From Heliocidaris erythrogramma (Eukaryota > Echinodermata > Echinoidea > Camarodonta > Echinometridae), in contig CM046869.1 of NCBI GenBank assembly GCA_025617745.1, forward strand, positions 7,092,244 through 7,156,243: a stretch of 64,000 nt of DNA. Direction: 5' to 3'. The first letter of the stretch is position 1. The number at the start of each line of letters is the position of its first letter. The translations under genes were made by a program, and so were the position numbers. The notes beneath the pieces are model-generated. The model searched no databases and was not told the origin of the DNA. It worked only from the letters and a program-made list of their open reading frames with translations. Positions 63,501 through 64,000 of this stretch are shown here, piece by piece.

Positions 63501-64000
63501 CTGGTAAGGTATAATGTCCTTCACCTGGCTCTTCAACCTTAGCCTGTCAATGTCAGCTTCAACACATCATCAGGAGAAAGAAAACCTGAACACTATTTCA
63601 AATTAAAAGCAGAAGAAGAAAAATAAGAGGGCTTTATTGCAAGTAGATTAGTTTTTGTAATACATGAAACCCACCATCATTCCAGGACATTAATGAAAAA
63701 TATTTTCAAGTAATTTGTTATATACCTGCGTGATAACCTGATGAGTGCAGGTCGAAAAGCTTCGTTATCATGTCTCTTTTTCGTGCCATATTGAAATTTT
63801 GCAGTACCAAGACATTAATGAAAAATATTTTATTCTCTTATGCAATAGCCAAGTATAAAGTTGATCAGTACCTTTCATGTCAGAGCGACCAATTGTAATG
63901 ATGGCATCATCAAGCCTGCATCTCTGTTTGAAGTTGCTGCATTCCGCTCTAGCTATCCAGTCATTGACCACTGCACAAGTGTCAAAAATATCTTTGTTGT
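54237..64000 (-). CDS. Multi-death-fold protein gene, 3' portion (gene runs off the window)
   Basis: At least six exons on the minus strand join without phase conflict: 64000-63872 (partial), 59886-59809, 57761-57549, 56263-55985, 55386-55138 and 54562-54237. Every internal junction is phase 1, so each exon is symmetrical. Four exons encode 71-108-residue segments with the helix pattern and W/L spacing of death or death-effector domains (for example LLKTWRNQ, SLKGWRDN, VVNDWIAR, LGYPDVA, AIGRTKIA, IGRSDMK). Such domains assemble receptor-adaptor complexes in apoptosis and innate immunity; sea urchins and amphioxus have many such genes. No caspase, NACHT, TIR or kinase domain is visible here. 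The ortholog and specific partners are unknown. Confidence 0.7.
54563..55137 (-). other. Death-fold gene intron (last)
   Basis: Contains a CT microsatellite (54719-54741 on the plus strand). Nothing else was recognised. Confidence 0.7.
55138..55386 (-). CDS. Death-fold gene exon, canonical death domain
   Basis: Donor GCAG/GTAGAT and acceptor ATCAAG/GT give 249 nt (83 codons), phase 1 to phase 1. It reads ELCNITSGLTRDEMEKLIEYL, LGSREGYNNLALLKTWRNQ and LASGLQAIGRTKIASEILAG (long stretches abbreviated). The LLKTWR helix followed by L..L.AIGR..IA is the clearest death-domain signature in the gene. Confidence 0.82.
55387..55984 (-). other. Death-fold gene intron
   Basis: AT-rich; a short poly-T (55663) only. 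Confidence 0.65.
55985..56263 (-). CDS. Death-fold gene exon, DED/DD-like module
   Basis: Acceptor TTTTCAG/GG and donor TTCG/GTAAGG give 279 nt (93 codons), symmetrical phase 1. It reads VELPLQHVYEAEMVRLAYSI, VGPLATLLGMDMSKGKI, GLLIRLLKKLKKQ and ELINLGYPDVARSAFFG. The RLLKKLKK helix and closing LINLGYPDVA resemble the last helices of death-fold domains; a DED is possible. Confidence 0.78.
56264..57548 (-). other. Death-fold gene intron
   Basis: Holds AGT/AGG and AAT triplet repeats (56655-56770) and, near 57035-57145, two similar GAGCAAAGCAGAGCGATC / GAGCAGAGCGGAGCGATC segments 60 nt apart. No transposon terminus recognised. Confidence 0.6.
57549..57761 (-). CDS. Death-fold gene exon, death domain
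   Basis: Acceptor GTATTTAG/TA and donor TCAG/GTTAGC give 213 nt (71 codons), symmetrical phase 1. It reads LDLKDDELESVVENITSAEK, VQELTSRLGIDIGG, LLESLKGWRDNHEIE and ALWKALHEMELSG: amphipathic helices with the LGI and LKGWRD positions of death domains. Confidence 0.8.
57762..59808 (-). other. Death-fold gene intron with NR-motif repeat
   Basis: Contains the diverged TGACCT-bearing repeat at 58101-58945; the rest (57.8-58.1 and 58.95-59.8 kb) shows only AT-rich DNA and poly-T. Confidence 0.6.
58101..58945 (+). repeat. Diverged copy of the TGACCT-array element
   Basis: Starts GATGAATGCGACTGTGTCTC and GCCTCCGCCTAAATTCAGTT, like the element at 62050. It has about five diverged units, each with a TGACCTCTATGACC core, CCAAGTTTGAAGTT and GAGATAT. 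It is older than the 62-63 kb array. Confidence 0.75.
59809..59886 (-). CDS. Death-fold gene, short linker exon
   Basis: Acceptor TATTCCAG/AT and donor TTCA/GTATGT enclose 78 nt (26 codons), symmetrical phase 1. It reads FFGTTSCPVEMKGMVQTP then HLDTKSF, with no domain. It appears to be a spacer between modules. Confidence 0.65.
61375..61738 (+). mobile_element. tRNA-headed SINE with target duplication
   Basis: The head has box A (TGGATCAGTGG) and a perfect box B (GGTTCGAATCC) with a CACCGCACCA-like end. The body contains GTCCTTTGGCAAGACGTTAATC, AAATGGGTACCCGG and GGGAGCGGATAAAGTGC (short excerpts). The tail is AAGCGCTATATAAAT plus ATT repeats. TCATTAC is duplicated at 61368-61374 and 61739-61745. 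It is intact enough to have been mobilised recently. Confidence 0.85.
62050..63215 (+). mobile_element. Element carrying six 168-bp units with TGACCT arrays
   Basis: Starts ATGCGACTGCGTCTCC and TTTGCCTCCGCC, and ends with the hairpin GCCTCCGGCACCCACC / GGTGGGCGGAGGC. The centre (about 62110-63150) is six tandem units beginning near 62167, 62335, 62496, 62666, 62837 and 63007. Just before the end GACGGACGGACGGACG is a tetranucleotide repeat. Confidence 0.8.
63726..63789 (-). CDS. Possible alternative first exon of the death-fold gene
   Basis: On the minus strand an ATG in fair context (AATATGGCA) opens MARKRDMITKLFDLHSSG and ends at GCAG/GTATAT in phase 1. That phase matches the acceptor at 59886, as does the donor at 63872. 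No acceptor is seen in front of it, so it would be an initiating exon from an internal promoter. Short length keeps confidence low. Confidence 0.4.
63872..64000 (-). CDS. Death-fold gene exon (partial, window edge)
   Basis: The donor AAAG/GTACTG closes a frame that runs off the window. It reads DIFDTCAVVNDWIARAECSN, then RLDDAIITIGRSDMK. The VVNDWIA helix followed by L.DAI..IGR.D is the C-terminal half of a death domain (compare LL..W..KN..A....L..ALR.IGR.DI). The 5' part of this exon and the rest of the gene are outside the window. Confidence 0.75.

Larger units (their letters stand above)
59887..63725 (-). other. Death-fold gene intron
   Basis: 59.9-61.25 kb is unassigned and includes small open frames of no recognised family. 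61264-63486 is a transposon complex (separate entries). 63.5-63.7 kb is plain. Confidence 0.6.

Overview
The window is nuclear DNA of a multicellular animal. Genes are split by GT-AG introns, coding density is very low, and the AT-rich background is crowded with transposon remnants, mononucleotide G/C runs and short palindromes such as repeated ACATGTACATGT. Death-fold modules encoded by separate exons, CR1-like and I/Nimb-like LINEs, many foldback MITEs and tRNA-headed SINEs suit an invertebrate deuterostome. A sea urchin (Lytechinus- or Strongylocentrotus-like) is my best guess; no single gene here proves it.

Layout. (1) 1-2.9 kb, plus strand: the last two coding exons of GNL1, a circularly permuted GTPase of the HSR1/MMR1 family, with a poly(A) signal. 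(2) 2.9-14.9 kb: intergenic DNA consisting largely of DNA-transposon relics (piggyBac-like, pogo-like, hAT-like and foldback MITEs). (3) 14.9-34.0 kb, plus strand: a complete ATAT1 gene (alpha-tubulin N-acetyltransferase 1), ten coding exons whose phases all agree and which give 504 codons plus a stop. Its introns hold MITEs, SINEs, microsatellites, a 158-bp tandem repeat and a 2-kb foldback element. A 3'UTR intron is possible. (4) 34-39.5 kb: a degenerate ACATGTAACA-type repeat, a truncated CR1-like LINE and MITEs. (5) 39.5-45.4 kb, minus strand: a nearly full-length I/Nimb-type LINE with gag-like zinc knuckles, AP endonuclease, reverse transcriptase and RNase H, broken by one frameshift. (6) 46.4-53.8 kb: a transposon graveyard with a 683-bp near-perfect inverted repeat, nested MITEs carrying tRNA-like sequences, and a CR1-like LINE interrupted by a younger CR1 and by a TA-flanked DNA element. 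(7) 54.2-64 kb, minus strand: the 3' part of a gene whose consecutive symmetrical phase-1 exons encode death-fold modules; its introns hold satellite-bearing transposons and a SINE.

ATAT1 acetylates Lys40 of alpha-tubulin inside microtubules. GNL1 is a putative nucleolar or cytoplasmic GTPase. The two have no known joint pathway, but they lie close together in the human MHC class I region, so their adjacency here probably preserves an old linkage. The death-fold gene probably encodes an adaptor for apoptosis or innate immunity; its partners cannot be read from the sequence.
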